Shown here: positions 50,338-60,410 of the stretch, one piece after another
How the letters are laid out: each line of letters opens with the position of its first letter
Numbering within the stretch: the first letter of the stretch is position 1
The notes under the pieces: generated by a model
Seen by the model: the letters and a program-made list of their open reading frames with translations, nothing else
Databases searched by the model: none
What the model was told of the DNA's origin: nothing
Program-made: the position numbers and the translations under genes
Source of the DNA: Mesorhizobium loti R88b
GTDB lineage: Bacteria; Pseudomonadota; Alphaproteobacteria; Rhizobiales; Rhizobiaceae
NCBI RefSeq assembly: GCF_013170845.1
Contig: NZ_CP033367.1
Location: 6,325,001-6,389,000, forward strand
DNA: 64,000 nt
Direction: 5' to 3'

Positions 50338-51072
50338 ATGCGCGCCAATTACAAGATGCAACGCCTGTTCGTGCCCGACGACCTGCGGCCGGATGCCGAG
50401 TTCGACGCCGACCAGCAGCAGAGCCATTACCTGCAGCATGTGCTGCGACTTGGCGAGGGTGCCGAGATCTTGCTGTTCAATGGCCGCGACGGCGAATGGT
50501 CCGCGGCCATCGCGGCGAAATCGAAGAAAGCGGTCAAGCTCAGGGTGCTGGCGCCGCAGCGGCCGCAGCCGCCGCTGCCCGACCTCATCTATTGTTTCGC
50601 CCCGCTGAAGCAGGGGCGGCTCGACTATCTCGTGCAGAAGGCGGTCGAGATGGGCGCCGGTGTCCTGCAGCCGGTGATCACCCAGCATACGCAAGTGGCC
50701 AAGCCATCTATCGAGCGCCTGCGCGCCAATGTCGTCGAGGCGGCCGAGCAATGCGGCATCCTGGCGGTGCCCGAGGTTCGTGAGGCGGAAAAGTTCGAGC
50801 GCCTGCTGACCGGCTGGGACAAGGAACGACGGCTGGTCTTCTGCGATGAGGATGCCTCAACCAACAATCCGCTGCCTGCCTTGCAAGCGTTAAAAGAAAA
50901 GAAGCTCGGGCTGCTGGTCGGGCCCGAGGGCGGCTTCTCCGACGAGGAACGCAAGATGCTGCGCGCCCTGCCCTTCGTGACCGCCATTCCGCTCGGCCCA
51001 CGCATCCTGCGCGCCGACACGGCGGCCGTGGCGGCACTTGCGGTGATGCAGGCAACTGTCGGAGACTGGTAG
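50338..51072 (+). CDS. rsmE: 16S rRNA m3U1498 methyltransferase
   Basis: A 244-residue SPOUT-family enzyme ([20 protein letters not shown] at the PUA-like N-terminus). The trefoil-knot S-adenosylmethionine site is visible in [20 protein letters not shown] and [20 protein letters not shown]. It methylates U1498 of 16S rRNA in the assembled small subunit. The ATG at 50356 (MQRLFV) is an alternative start with equally weak ribosome site. It lies just right of the AT-rich insert and about 140 bp before gshA. Confidence 0.93.
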   Translation: MRANYKMQRLFVPDDLRPDAEFDADQQQSHYLQHVLRLGEGAEILLFNGRDGEWSAAIAAKSKKAVKLRVLAPQRPQPPLPDLIYCFAPLKQGRLDYLVQKAVEMGAGVLQPVITQHTQVAKPSIERLRANVVEAAEQCGILAVPEVREAEKFERLLTGWDKERRLVFCDEDASTNNPLPALQALKEKKLGLLVGPEGGFSDEERKMLRALPFVTAIPLGPRILRADTAAVAALAVMQATVGDW

Positions 51073-51215
51073 GAGGTCATTTGTTGCAAGAGGCGGGCCC
51101 GATCGTAGCATTCAATTCCTCTTGACCTGTGGCTCAGGATTTTTCGCTTGATCGGCTACTGCCATTTCGTCCATTTACCGCCGGCGGTGGTCCAGCCGCC
51201 TCTGAGGGTACAATA

Positions 51216-52589
51216 ATGGCGCGCGATACTACCGATTTCCGGCCAATTGAAGACTTTGACGAACTCGTCGAGCACCTGGCCGAAGGCAACAAACCGCGCG
51301 ACAAGTGGCGCATCGGCACCGAACACGAGAAATTTCCCTTCTACGTCGATGGCAACGCTCCGGTGCCCTATGGCGGCGAACGCGGCATCCGCGCCATCCT
51401 CGAAGGCATGCAGCACAAGCTCGGCTGGGATCCGATCATGGACGATGGCCGCATCATCGGCCTGGTCGAGCCGACCGGCCAGGGCGCGATTTCGCTGGAG
51501 CCCGGCGGCCAGTTCGAGCTGTCCGGCGCGCCGCTGGAGACGATCCACCAGACCTGCCGCGAGGGCAATGCGCATCTGGCGCAGGTGCGCGAGATTGCCG
51601 AGCCGATGGGCATCCGTTTCCTTGGCCTTGGCGGCAGCCCGAAATGGTCGTTGGCCGAAACACCGAAAATGCCGAAGTCGCGCTACGAGATCATGACGCG
51701 CTACATGCCCAAGGTCGGCACCAAAGGCCTCGACATGATGTATCGCACCTGCACGATCCAGGTGAACCTCGACTTCGAGAGCGAGGCCGACATGCGCCGC
51801 AAGATGCAGGTGTCGCTGAAGCTGCAGCCGCTGTCGACGGCGCTGTTCGCCAATTCGCCCTTCACCGAGAGCCACCCGAACGGGCTGCAGAGCTGGCGCG
51901 GCGACATCTGGCGCGACACCGACAACCAGCGCTCGGGCCTGCTCGAATTCTGCTTCTCGCCCGATTTCGGTTTTGCCGACTATGTCGAATGGGCGCTCGA
52001 CGTGCCGATGTATTTCGTCATCCGCGACGGCCGCTATCACGACATGACGCACATCACCTTCCGGCAGTTCATGGCCGGGGCCGCGCGCAATGAAGTGCCG
52101 GACGGGCTGCCGACGATGGGCGACTGGGCGAACCATCTCTCGACCCTGTTCCCCGACGTGCGACTGAAGCGGTTCCTGGAAATGCGTGGCGCCGATGGCG
52201 GGCCATGGCGGCGCATCTGCGCGTTACCGGCGTTCTGGGTCGGGCTGCTCTATGACGAGGCGGCCCTCGATGCGGCCGAGGCGTTGACCTCGAGCTGGAC
52301 GTATGAAGAAACGCTGGCGATGCGCAACGCGGTGCCGGAACTCGGCATCTCCGCGCCCTTCCGCAACACGACGCTGCGCGAGATCGCGCGCGACGTCATG
52401 GCCATTTCGCGCACGGGGCTGAAAAATCGTGGCCGTAAGAACCGCGATGGCTATGACGAGACCTCATTCCTCAACACCTTGGACGAAGTGGTGGCGCGCG
52501 GCACCACCAGCGCCGAGGAGATGCTTTCGGCCTACCACACGCGCTGGGGTGGCTCGATCGAGCCGGTGTTCATGGAATACGCCTATTAG
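51216..52589 (+). CDS. gshA: Glutamate-cysteine ligase, class III (plant type)
   Basis: A 457-residue enzyme of the GCS2 plant/alphaproteobacterial class, which makes gamma-glutamylcysteine, the first step of glutathione synthesis. The ATG at 51216 starts family sequence MARDTTDFRPIEDFDELVEH. Conserved blocks include WRIGTEHEKFPFY, GRIIGLVEPTGQGAISLEPG (substrate site), MMYRTCTIQVNLDFESEADM, RSGLLEFCFSPDFGFADYVE and YHTRWGGSIEPVF. The open frame upstream of 51216 is not part of it. Glutathione supports stress tolerance and, in rhizobia, symbiosis. Confidence 0.95.
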   Translation: MARDTTDFRPIEDFDELVEHLAEGNKPRDKWRIGTEHEKFPFYVDGNAPVPYGGERGIRAILEGMQHKLGWDPIMDDGRIIGLVEPTGQGAISLEPGGQFELSGAPLETIHQTCREGNAHLAQVREIAEPMGIRFLGLGGSPKWSLAETPKMPKSRYEIMTRYMPKVGTKGLDMMYRTCTIQVNLDFESEADMRRKMQVSLKLQPLSTALFANSPFTESHPNGLQSWRGDIWRDTDNQRSGLLEFCFSPDFGFADYVEWALDVPMYFVIRDGRYHDMTHITFRQFMAGAARNEVPDGLPTMGDWANHLSTLFPDVRLKRFLEMRGADGGPWRRICALPAFWVGLLYDEAALDAAEALTSSWTYEETLAMRNAVPELGISAPFRNTTLREIARDVMAISRTGLKNRGRKNRDGYDETSFLNTLDEVVARGTTSAEEMLSAYHTRWGGSIEPVFMEYAY

Positions 52590-52678
52590 CCGCGAGCCAT
52601 AGCGAGCGGCAAAAGCCGCTTCAATCGAGCGTTGAAACGAATTAGGCTCTCCTCCGAGGAATTCAGGAGGAGAAGCCG

Positions 52679-53710
52679 ATGCCTACCTTGTTCGACATGC
52701 TGACGCAGGCCCAGAACGGCAACGGCATGCAGGCGCTTGCCCAACAATACGGGCTTTCGATGCAGCAGACACAGGCGGCGGTCGCAGCACTGCTGCCCGC
52801 CTTTTCGCAAGGGTTGCAACGCAACACCGCCGATCCCTACGGGCTCGGCGCCTTCATGACGGCAATGGCAAGCGGCCAGCACGCCAAATATTTCGAGGAC
52901 GCGACCCGCGCCTTCTCGCCGCAAGGCGTCGACGAAGGCAACGGCATTCTCGGGCACCTGTTCGGCTCGAAGGACCTGTCGCGCGCCGTGGCCAGCCAGG
53001 CGGCGCAAGCAAGCGGCGTCAGCCAGCAGGTCCTGCAGCAGATGCTGCCGGCGATAGCCTCGATGGTGATGGGCGGGCTGTTCAAGCAGACGACAGGTCA
53101 GATGCACGCCGCCGGCGGCTTCGGCGGCGGCAACAATCCACTGGGCGAAATCATCGAGCAGATGATGCGGCAAGGCGGCATGCAGGCGCCTGCTCCACAA
53201 CAGCGCCAGGCGCCGCCTCAGAGCCCGATGGACAACCCGCTCGGCAAGGTCTTGCAGGACATGTTCGGCGGTGGCTCGCCGCAGCCGCAAAGCCAGCCGC
53301 AGCCATCCCCCAATCCCTATGGCGACAATCCGTTGGGCAAGGTGCTGCAGGACATGTTTGGTGGCGGTGCGCCGCAGCCGCAAGGCCAGGCTCAACCACA
53401 GCCGCAACAGACGCAAAGCCCGTATGGAGACAACCCGCTGGGGAAGATCTTCGAAGAGATGCTTCGTGGCGGCGGCGGCTTCGGCATGCCTGGTGGTCAG
53501 CCGGCGCCGCAGCCTCAGGCACCGCGGCAGCCACAGGCCCCGCAGCCACAGGCCCCGCAGCCGCAGACCAATCCGAGCGGCCGGCCGAGGAATCCGTTCG
53601 ACGATATTTTCGGCAAGATGTTCGAGACCGGCGCCCAGCAGCGTGACGAATACCAGAAGGGCGTGGAAACGATCTTCGATCAGTTCAAGCGCGACATGGA
53701 CCGGCGGTAG
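52679..53710 (+). CDS. DUF937 domain protein with repeated DNPLGKVLQDMFGGG modules
   Basis: A 343-residue protein following AGGAGGAGAAG. The N-terminal DUF937 region (about 1-140) is helical and glutamine-rich, ending QMLPAIASMVMGGLF. The C-terminal half repeats a short amphipathic module: NNPLGEIIEQMMRQGG, DNPLGKVLQDMFGGG (twice), DNPLGKIFEEMLRGG and NPFDDIFGKMFETG, separated by proline/glutamine linkers. The repeats look like linear binding motifs on a disordered chain. The function of the family is unknown. A hairpin lies between it and the next gene. Confidence 0.8.
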   Translation: MPTLFDMLTQAQNGNGMQALAQQYGLSMQQTQAAVAALLPAFSQGLQRNTADPYGLGAFMTAMASGQHAKYFEDATRAFSPQGVDEGNGILGHLFGSKDLSRAVASQAAQASGVSQQVLQQMLPAIASMVMGGLFKQTTGQMHAAGGFGGGNNPLGEIIEQMMRQGGMQAPAPQQRQAPPQSPMDNPLGKVLQDMFGGGSPQPQSQPQPSPNPYGDNPLGKVLQDMFGGGAPQPQGQAQPQPQQTQSPYGDNPLGKIFEEMLRGGGGFGMPGGQPAPQPQAPRQPQAPQPQAPQPQTNPSGRPRNPFDDIFGKMFETGAQQRDEYQKGVETIFDQFKRDMDRR

Positions 53711-53752
53711 GCGCGCGGCCAACGGTCATTTCCTGGCAAGCAAAACAGAAAA

Positions 53753-53775
53753 GCCCGGTCCTTGGGGGACCGGGC
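53753..53775 (-). terminator. Intrinsic terminator for the DUF1127 gene
   Basis: GCCCGGTCC (53753-53761) and GGACCGGGC (53767-53775) form a 9-bp stem. On the minus strand it is followed by TTTTCTGTTTT, so it suits transcripts arriving from 53880. Confidence 0.8.
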
Positions 53776-53879
53776 AGTGTGCAGGCAGGCCGGCGGGGAA
53801 CCGGCAGGGAGTGGGGAGCCTGCATAATCCTTGGTCGCGCTGAAACCTGAAAAGGTTCAATACGACCGAAACTCAGCGA

Positions 53880-54170
53880 TCAGGCCACTTGGCGGGCGAG
53901 ATCCTCGATCGTTTCCACGCGATCGCTGGCAATCTGACGCAAGATCACCGTCGGGTCGCGGCCAAAGGGCACGTCGATGGCGACATGCAGGTCGGCGCGC
54001 GTCAGGCCGATATCGGCGAGTTCGGCGTCCGACATCTCGCCAAGGCGATAGAAGGCGCGGCGATTTTTCCAGGCGCGATAGAAATTGGAGACGGTGTTGG
54101 CCACGCGCATCGCAACGGCCGGACGCGAGGTGATGCGCGAGGTCTCGGTGGCGAAATCGATCGTGGTCAT
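53880..54170 (-). CDS. DUF1127 (YjiS-like) small protein
   Basis: A 96-residue protein from the ATG at 54170 with AAGGAGACCGAC upstream. The C-terminal DUF1127 helix-turn-helix-like motif is AWKNRRAFYRLGEMSDAELA and DIGLTRADLHVAID. Small alphaproteobacterial DUF1127 proteins bind RNA or act in phosphate and stress regulation; here no specific role can be assigned. It is divergent from the LysR gene at 54348, so mutual regulation is possible. Confidence 0.85.
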   Translation of the reverse strand: MTTIDFATETSRITSRPAVAMRVANTVSNFYRAWKNRRAFYRLGEMSDAELADIGLTRADLHVAIDVPFGRDPTVILRQIASDRVETIEDLARQVA

Positions 54171-54347
54171 GTCGGTCTCCTTCAGACTCGAACGGACGAA
54201 ACCAGGCAACAGACGCTGACAACAGCGGCCGTTCCGGTCCCAATTCACATGCCTTCATGTGGGTGATGCCAATTTGCCATCGACCGATTGATTAATCCAA
54301 CGAATGTTTCTAATCTTTAGCATCAACACTAGTGATGGATCACGCCG

Positions 54348-55304
54348 ATGAAAGCGCCGCTCGATCTCGATCAGTTGCAGACCTTCATCTCGATCGCCGA
54401 TACCGGCAGCTTCACCCGCGCGGCGGAAGAGGTGCACCGCACCCAGTCGGCGGTGTCGATGCAGATGCGCCGGCTGGAGGAGCGGATCGGCAAGCCGCTG
54501 TTCGAGAAGGAGGGGCGCACCAACCGGCTGACCGAGGAAGGCGACAAGCTGCTGTCCTATGCGCGACGGCTGCTCTATCTCAACCGCGAGACGCTCGCCG
54601 CCTTCGACGATCAGCGGCTCGAAGGCACGATCCGCATCGGCACGCCTGATGACTATGCCGACCGTTTCCTGCCGGAGATCATGGCGCGATTCACCCGCTC
54701 CAACCCACGCGTCGAGCTTACGGTCATCTGCGAGCCGACGCCGGGACTGGTCGAGCACATCAAGCGCGGCAATCTCGACCTGGCGCTGGTGACGCACAAT
54801 GACGTGCGCGGCCAGTCGGAAGTGGTGCGGCGCGAGCCGCTGCTGTGGGTCAGTTCGGCCAACCATGCGACGCATGAGCAGGTAACGCTGCCGATGGCCT
54901 TTGGCCGGCCGAACTGCATCTGGCGGCGGGCCGCCGTCGATGTGCTGGACCAGCAGAAGCGCGACTATCGCATCCTGTTCACCAGTTTCTCGGCGACCGT
55001 GATCACCGCAGCAGTGCTTTCGGGCCTGGCGGTCTCGGTGCTGCCGGAATGCGCGCTCCGACCCGGCATGCGGGTGCTGGGCGAAGCCGACGGCTTCGGC
55101 GCCCTGCCCGACTGCCGCATCGGCATCATGCGCGGCCAGACCTCGCGGCCGGAGATCGTCGATGCGCTCGCCCGCCACATCTCGGAGAGCCTGGACAACA
55201 TCTCGGTGCCGCTGGGCGAGGAGACGGGAACATTCGACTTCGCAGCTCTCGCCTTCGCCAAGATGAAGCGGACCAGGCCGAACCAGATCCTGCCGGGTTG
55301 GTAG
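54348..55304 (+). CDS. LysR-family transcriptional regulator
   Basis: A 318-residue regulator. The helix-turn-helix is SFTRAAEEVHRTQSAVSMQM followed by RRLEERIGKPLFEKEGRTNR. The periplasmic-binding-like effector domain (about 90-300) includes GTIRIGTPDDYADRFLPEIM and TVITAAVLSGLAVSVLPECA. Neither inducer nor target is known; the divergent DUF1127 gene 177 bp away is the natural candidate target. The stop is 6 bp from the convergent GGDEF-EAL gene. Confidence 0.92.
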   Translation: MKAPLDLDQLQTFISIADTGSFTRAAEEVHRTQSAVSMQMRRLEERIGKPLFEKEGRTNRLTEEGDKLLSYARRLLYLNRETLAAFDDQRLEGTIRIGTPDDYADRFLPEIMARFTRSNPRVELTVICEPTPGLVEHIKRGNLDLALVTHNDVRGQSEVVRREPLLWVSSANHATHEQVTLPMAFGRPNCIWRRAAVDVLDQQKRDYRILFTSFSATVITAAVLSGLAVSVLPECALRPGMRVLGEADGFGALPDCRIGIMRGQTSRPEIVDALARHISESLDNISVPLGEETGTFDFAALAFAKMKRTRPNQILPGW

Positions 55305-55310
55305 GCAGCG

Positions 55311-57521
55311 TTACGCGCGGACCGACGCTGGCCTGCTCTGAATGGGCGATAGACCCGGTAAGAGCAGCAACTGGGCGGGCTCGAGCGGAGGCGCGAGCAG
55401 GTAACCCTGCATCTGATGACAGCCCATGCCGACGAGCAGCGCCTTTTGCTCCTCGGTCTCGACGCCCTCCGCGGTAACCTCGACATCGAGCGCTATCGCC
55501 AGGTCGATCAACGCCTTGACGATCGCGGCGGAACTGGAGTCTTCGTCGAGCAGGCGCACAAAGGAACGGTCGATCTTGAGCTTGTCGATGACGTGACGGC
55601 GCAGATAATTCAACGATGAATAGCCGGTGCCGAAATCATCGAGCACGACGCCAACGCCCGATCGGCGCAAGGCTTCCAGAACCATCCTGGTCGTGTCGTT
55701 ATTTTCCAGAAGGACGCTTTCGGTGATCTCGAGCTGCAATCGCGCCGGCGACAAGCCGGTCTCGGCGAGGATCGACACGACCTGCCCGGCAAAACCGGCG
55801 TCGCGCAGCTGCAGCGGCGAGACGTTGACGGCCACCCAGGGCAATTGCGTGTCAGCTGCGAAGCGGCAGGCCTCGCGCAGCACCCATTGGCCAAGCTCGC
55901 CGATCATGCCGCGTTCCTCGGCAATGGCGATGAACTGTTGCGGTGGCAAGGCGCCATGGATCTCATGCGCCCAGCGGATCAGCGCCTCGGCCCCGACGAT
56001 TGTCCTGCCGTCGGCGGCGAAAATCGGCTGATAGGCCAGCTTGATCTCGGTCCCGCCACGGAGGGCGCGGCGGAGCGCGTTCTCGACCTTGCGCTTGCGC
56101 AGCAACAGGTCGTCCATGTCACCGGCGAAGACCTGATAGCGGCCGCGGCCATTCTTCTTGGCCTCGTAGAGCGCAATATCAGCCTTGCGCAGCAGATCGT
56201 CGGCATCGACCTTTGGACCCGACGCCAGGGCTATGCCGATGCTGGCGCTGACGAAGACCTGGTCGTCCATCAGCCGGAAAGGCTCCTGCAATTTCCGCAG
56301 CAGCCGTTCTGAAATATCCTCGGCTACCCTGGTATCGCGAATATCGACGAGGATGATCGCGAACTCGTCGCCGCCTAGGCGCGCCACTGTATCGATTTCG
56401 CGGACCATCCTCTGAAGCCTGGCCGCTGTCTGGCGCACGAGTTCATCGCCGGCGGGATGACCGAGCGTATCGTTGACGTGTTTGAAGCGATCGATGTCGA
56501 GATAGAGCAGAGCCATCCTTGCCGTATCGCGCCCGGTCGTAAGCAAGGCCCGCAGCAGCCGATCCTCAAAAAGGGCCCGGTTTGGAAGTCCCGTCAGCGT
56601 GTCGTGAAAAGCGAGATACTGTGCGTCCGCCTGACTTGTCTGCAGCGCCAGCGATGTCCGTCGCAGGCGCCGCAAGAGAAAAGCCAACGCACCTGCGGCA
56701 AGCAGCATGCCGGCGATCAATGCCGGACCGGCCTTGCGTATCAGTGTCAGACCGGGTCGCTCCTGATCCCAGCCGATATAGCCGAGAATAACACCGCGCG
56801 AATCCATCAGCGGAATGGCAGCCGAGCCGACCGATTGCGACAGAGGCAGCAGGTGGGCGCCATCGAGCAGGTACTTCTCAGCGATCTTGCCGATAACGGT
56901 GTCGTTGATGAACTCCACGGAGACATGCAGATATTCGCTGCCCCGCGCCTGCGTGACGCGGTCGGAACTTGGCACCAGCGGCATGATGCTGAGGATGGCC
57001 GGCTTGCCGCCGAGCGCCACCAGATCTTCGGCAACCATCTTGACCGGGCCGCCGGCCCCGGTCGCGTCCGGCGGTCTGGCGATCAGGCCGCGCAGCTTTT
57101 CGACGGTGGGTCGCAAGGCGGTTTCGTCCTCGGCATAAAGGTCCGGCGACACCACCTTTCCCTCACGCATGGCGTGGACTGGACGGCTGGCGTCATCCAG
57201 CACGTAGACGCGGTTGTGACCGTAGTAAGAATACATCCAGACGCTGAGGTTCTCGGCCATCCAGGCCTGATTGCCCGACTTGGCGTTGGTGACGGAATCG
57301 TCCCAGACTGAGACACTTTCCTGCTCGCGCTCGACGGCGGCGATCTGATCCTGCAAGCCGTTGGCGAAGAATATCTTTTGGCGCTCGAGCGAAACGCGGT
57401 CAGCCTGCACGGCGGCGTAGAAACCGAAGCCCACGACCATGACCAGCGCAAAAGCGGCAAGCGCCAGCACGGTCAGCGTGACCTGATACGTCAATGGGCT
57501 ACGATGTGCGCGTGCGCTCAT
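55311..57521 (-). CDS. Membrane CHASE4-GGDEF-EAL cyclic-di-GMP enzyme
   Basis: A 736-residue bifunctional signalling protein. A membrane helix at about 15-40 (VTLTVLALAAFALVMVVGFG) is followed by a periplasmic CHASE4-type sensor (to about 265) and a second helix (AGPALIAGMLLAAGALAFLL). The diguanylate cyclase domain has the intact RLGGDEFAIIL site, and the phosphodiesterase domain has the intact GAEALIRWAHE (EAL) and VVLDDFGTGYSSLNYLRRHV catalytic loop. Net activity cannot be read, but both active sites look competent. It converges with the LysR gene and is divergent from xseA. Confidence 0.93.
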   Translation of the reverse strand: MSARAHRSPLTYQVTLTVLALAAFALVMVVGFGFYAAVQADRVSLERQKIFFANGLQDQIAAVEREQESVSVWDDSVTNAKSGNQAWMAENLSVWMYSYYGHNRVYVLDDASRPVHAMREGKVVSPDLYAEDETALRPTVEKLRGLIARPPDATGAGGPVKMVAEDLVALGGKPAILSIMPLVPSSDRVTQARGSEYLHVSVEFINDTVIGKIAEKYLLDGAHLLPLSQSVGSAAIPLMDSRGVILGYIGWDQERPGLTLIRKAGPALIAGMLLAAGALAFLLRRLRRTSLALQTSQADAQYLAFHDTLTGLPNRALFEDRLLRALLTTGRDTARMALLYLDIDRFKHVNDTLGHPAGDELVRQTAARLQRMVREIDTVARLGGDEFAIILVDIRDTRVAEDISERLLRKLQEPFRLMDDQVFVSASIGIALASGPKVDADDLLRKADIALYEAKKNGRGRYQVFAGDMDDLLLRKRKVENALRRALRGGTEIKLAYQPIFAADGRTIVGAEALIRWAHEIHGALPPQQFIAIAEERGMIGELGQWVLREACRFAADTQLPWVAVNVSPLQLRDAGFAGQVVSILAETGLSPARLQLEITESVLLENNDTTRMVLEALRRSGVGVVLDDFGTGYSSLNYLRRHVIDKLKIDRSFVRLLDEDSSSAAIVKALIDLAIALDVEVTAEGVETEEQKALLVGMGCHQMQGYLLAPPLEPAQLLLLPGLSPIQSRPASVRA

Positions 57522-57640
57522 GCGTCCTTGGCCAGCTTCGTTGGGCGCCAGTCAACCAAACCAGCCTTAAGATCGCGTTATAACATTTGGCTCAGCACTG
57601 GCGCCTTGACGCCGGCGCTCAACCGTCCCCCAATCGGCTA

Positions 57641-59206
57641 ATGAGCGATGCCGCATCCGAATCACGCACCAACGCCACCGAATACACGGTGAGCGAGATT
57701 TCCGGCGCGCTGAAGCGCACGGTCGAAGACGTCTTCGGCAATGTGCGGGTGCGCGGTGAAATCTCCGGCTATCGCGGGCCGCATTCCTCCGGCCATGCCT
57801 ATTTCGCGCTGAAGGATGACCGTGCCCGGCTCGATGCCGTGGTATGGAAAGGCACGATGAGCCGGCTGAAATTCCGTCCCGAGGAAGGGATGGAGGTGAT
57901 CGCCACCGGCAAACTCACCACCTATCCCGGCAAGTCCAACTACCAGATCGTCATCGACAATCTGGAGCCCGCAGGTGCCGGAGCGCTGATGGCGCTGCTG
58001 GAAGAGCGCAAGCGCCGACTGCAGGCAGAAGGGCTGTTCGAGGCCGGCCGCAAACGCCGGCTGCCGTTCATGCCGGGCGTCATCGGCGTCGTCACCTCGC
58101 CGACAGGGTCGGTCATCCGCGACATCATCCACCGCATCAAGGACCGTTTTCCGCTGCATGTGCTGGTCTGGCCGGTGCGCGTGCAGGGCGAAACATCGGG
58201 TGCTGAAGTGACCAATGCCGTCACCGGCTTCAATGCGCTGGCTTGGGACGGCCCTATCCAGCGCCCCGATCTCTTGATCGTGGCGCGCGGCGGCGGCAGC
58301 CTCGAGGATTTGTGGGGCTTCAACGACGAGGCGCTGGCCCGCGCCGTTGCCGCCTCCGGCATTCCGGTGATTTCCGCCGTCGGCCACGAGACCGACTGGA
58401 CGCTGATCGACCTTGTCGCGGATGTGCGGGCGCCGACCCCGACGGGCGCGGCTGAAATCGCCGTGCCGGTGAAGGCCGACCTCGAAGCGACGCTGGCCAG
58501 CCTCGGTGCGAGGCTCAAGGCAGCGGTGCTGCGCAATTTCGAACGCAAACGGCAGGCCGCCCGTGCGGCGGCGCGCGCGCTGCCCTCGCCCGATCAATTG
58601 CTGGCGCTGCCGCGGCGGCGGCTCGACGAGGCAACATCGAGGCTCGGCCGCGGCCTGTCCGTCAGCGTCGATCGCAAGCGGGCGCGTCTCCAGGGCCAAA
58701 GGCTGACGCCGGCCACGCTGTCGCGGCGCATGAACGAGGCGCGCACGCTGACCGGCCGCGACCTTGCCCGGGCGCAGGCGGCGTTTTTTGCCATCGTGCG
58801 CGAGCGGCGTGCACGCTTTGCGCGCACCGCGACGCGGCTCTCGCCTGCACCGATCGTACGCCGGCAGAAACTGCAAGGGGACGCGCTGACGGCGCTCGCA
58901 AGGCGGCAGGATCGGGTCATCTCGCTGCGGCTCGAGCGCCTGCGCGGCCAGTTGAGCCAGGCCGAACGCCTGCTGACCACGCTTTCGCACAAGGCCGTTC
59001 TGGCGCGCGGCTTTGCCCTGGTTAAGGATGCCGAAGGCGCCGTCATCAAGCAGGCGGCCGATGTGGCATCGGGGATGGCGCTTTCGCTAGAGTTCGCCGA
59101 CGGCACAGCGGAAGCGGTGGCAACCAGCGGTGCCGCGCGGCCGAAGCCGGTTGCGAGGCCTGCGACCAAGACCAAGGAACCCGGCAACCAAGGCTCCCTA
59201 TTCTGA
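57641..59206 (+). CDS. xseA: Exodeoxyribonuclease VII large subunit
   Basis: A 521-residue protein from the ATG at 57641. The N-terminal OB fold ([40 protein letters not shown]) binds DNA. The catalytic core includes [40 protein letters not shown] and [21 protein letters not shown] long basic coiled-coil region follows, and a proline/lysine-rich tail. The enzyme degrades single-stranded DNA together with XseB, not encoded here. It is 7 bp from the downstream peptidase gene, so the two are likely cotranscribed. Confidence 0.96.
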   Translation: MSDAASESRTNATEYTVSEISGALKRTVEDVFGNVRVRGEISGYRGPHSSGHAYFALKDDRARLDAVVWKGTMSRLKFRPEEGMEVIATGKLTTYPGKSNYQIVIDNLEPAGAGALMALLEERKRRLQAEGLFEAGRKRRLPFMPGVIGVVTSPTGSVIRDIIHRIKDRFPLHVLVWPVRVQGETSGAEVTNAVTGFNALAWDGPIQRPDLLIVARGGGSLEDLWGFNDEALARAVAASGIPVISAVGHETDWTLIDLVADVRAPTPTGAAEIAVPVKADLEATLASLGARLKAAVLRNFERKRQAARAAARALPSPDQLLALPRRRLDEATSRLGRGLSVSVDRKRARLQGQRLTPATLSRRMNEARTLTGRDLARAQAAFFAIVRERRARFARTATRLSPAPIVRRQKLQGDALTALARRQDRVISLRLERLRGQLSQAERLLTTLSHKAVLARGFALVKDAEGAVIKQAADVASGMALSLEFADGTAEAVATSGAARPKPVARPATKTKEPGNQGSLF

Positions 59207-59213
59207 GACGCCC

Positions 59214-60356
59214 ATGACCGATAGTTCGCATCACCTGAAAACGCCGTCAGGCAAACCGCGCGCCCGAAGCTTCGGCATCGGTTTTGACGGCACGCCGGGC
59301 TCGCTTAACGCCATCACAGATGTGCCCGGCGTTGCGGTCGGCTATGCGACGCTGATTTCGGGCGATGGCGCGCTGGTTGTCGGCAAGGGGCCGGTGCGCA
59401 CCGGGGTCACCGCGATCCTGCCCAGGCCGCTTGCTGAGCTCGCCACGCCGGTCTTTGCCGGCATTTTCAGCCAGAACGGCAATGGCGAGCTTACCGGCTC
59501 GCACATCATCGAGGAAACCGGCGCTTTCAACTTCCCGATCACCATCACCAACACGCATTCCTGCGGTGTTTCGCGTGACGGCACGCTGCGCTGGATGCAA
59601 CGCGTGTTGCCGGCCGCGCTCGACAGCGGCTGGGGCCTGCCGGTAGCGGCGGAGACCTATGACGGGTTCCTCAACGACATCAACGGCCACCATCTGACCT
59701 TTGAGCACGTGGCCCAGGCGCTCGATGATGCGGTCAGCGGACCAATCGAGGAAGGCAGCGTCGGCGGCGGCACCGGCATGATCACCTTCGGCTTCAAGGC
59801 CGGCTCGGGCACGGCGTCGCGTATCGTCGGGTGGCAGGGGCGCACCTACACGGTCGGCGCGTTCGTGCAGTCGAATTTCGGCAAGCTGCGCAATTTCACG
59901 CTTCGCGGCCAGCGCGTCGAGCCAGCGCTCGCCGAATCGGCGATCCGAGACGACGCGCGGCATGCGGAAAAAGGCTCGATCATTGCCGTCATCGCCACCG
60001 ATGCGCCGTTCCTGCCGCATCAGATGAAGCGGCTGGCGCGCCGCGTGCCGCTCGGCGTCGCCATGACCGGCGGCTTCGGCTACCACAGCTCGGGCGATAT
60101 CTTTCTGGCCTTCTCGACAGCCAATCCTGCCGCGGCGCTGGCGCCGTCGGGCCGGATCGCCAATGCCACCTTCATCCCGGACACCGACATCGATCCGTTT
60201 TTCGATGCGGTGATCCAGACGGTGGAGGAATCGATCCTCAACGCCCTGGTCGCCAATGACGACATCACCGGGCGCGACGGCAATTTCGTGCCGGCACTGC
60301 CGAAGGCATGGCTCAAAGAAAAGTTTGGGCTGAACGAGAAGTCGGCTGAGGGCTGA
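59214..60356 (+). CDS. P1-family (DmpA/BapA-like) aminopeptidase
   Basis: A 380-residue protein from the ATG at 59214, 7 bp after xseA. N-terminal-nucleophile self-processing is expected before the serine in HAEKGSIIAVIATDAPF. Conserved surroundings include NAITDVPGVAVGYATL, FAGIFSQNGNGELTGSHIIE, EGSVGGGTGMITFGFKAGSG and GYHSSGDIFLAFSTAN. Family members cleave D-amino acid or beta-peptide substrates (DmpA, BapA). Cytosolic, since no signal peptide is visible. A hairpin follows 8 bp downstream. Confidence 0.92.
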   Translation: MTDSSHHLKTPSGKPRARSFGIGFDGTPGSLNAITDVPGVAVGYATLISGDGALVVGKGPVRTGVTAILPRPLAELATPVFAGIFSQNGNGELTGSHIIEETGAFNFPITITNTHSCGVSRDGTLRWMQRVLPAALDSGWGLPVAAETYDGFLNDINGHHLTFEHVAQALDDAVSGPIEEGSVGGGTGMITFGFKAGSGTASRIVGWQGRTYTVGAFVQSNFGKLRNFTLRGQRVEPALAESAIRDDARHAEKGSIIAVIATDAPFLPHQMKRLARRVPLGVAMTGGFGYHSSGDIFLAFSTANPAAALAPSGRIANATFIPDTDIDPFFDAVIQTVEESILNALVANDDITGRDGNFVPALPKAWLKEKFGLNEKSAEG

Positions 60357-60364
60357 TACGGAAA

Positions 60365-60383
60365 CGCGGGCTAACAGCCCGCG
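60365..60383. terminator. Hairpin after the P1 peptidase gene
   Basis: CGCGGGCT-AAC-AGCCCGCG is a perfect 8-bp stem-loop, flanked by AAA and, after CG, by TTT. It lies between the peptidase and the oppositely oriented DUF768-type gene and could serve either. Confidence 0.65.
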
Positions 60384-60410
60384 CGTTTCAGACAAGATTG
60401 CCTCTGCGAA

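Noticed and set aside
57662..60395. Long minus-strand open frames opposite xseA and the P1 peptidase gene
   Set aside because: Shadows of well-supported plus-strand genes.
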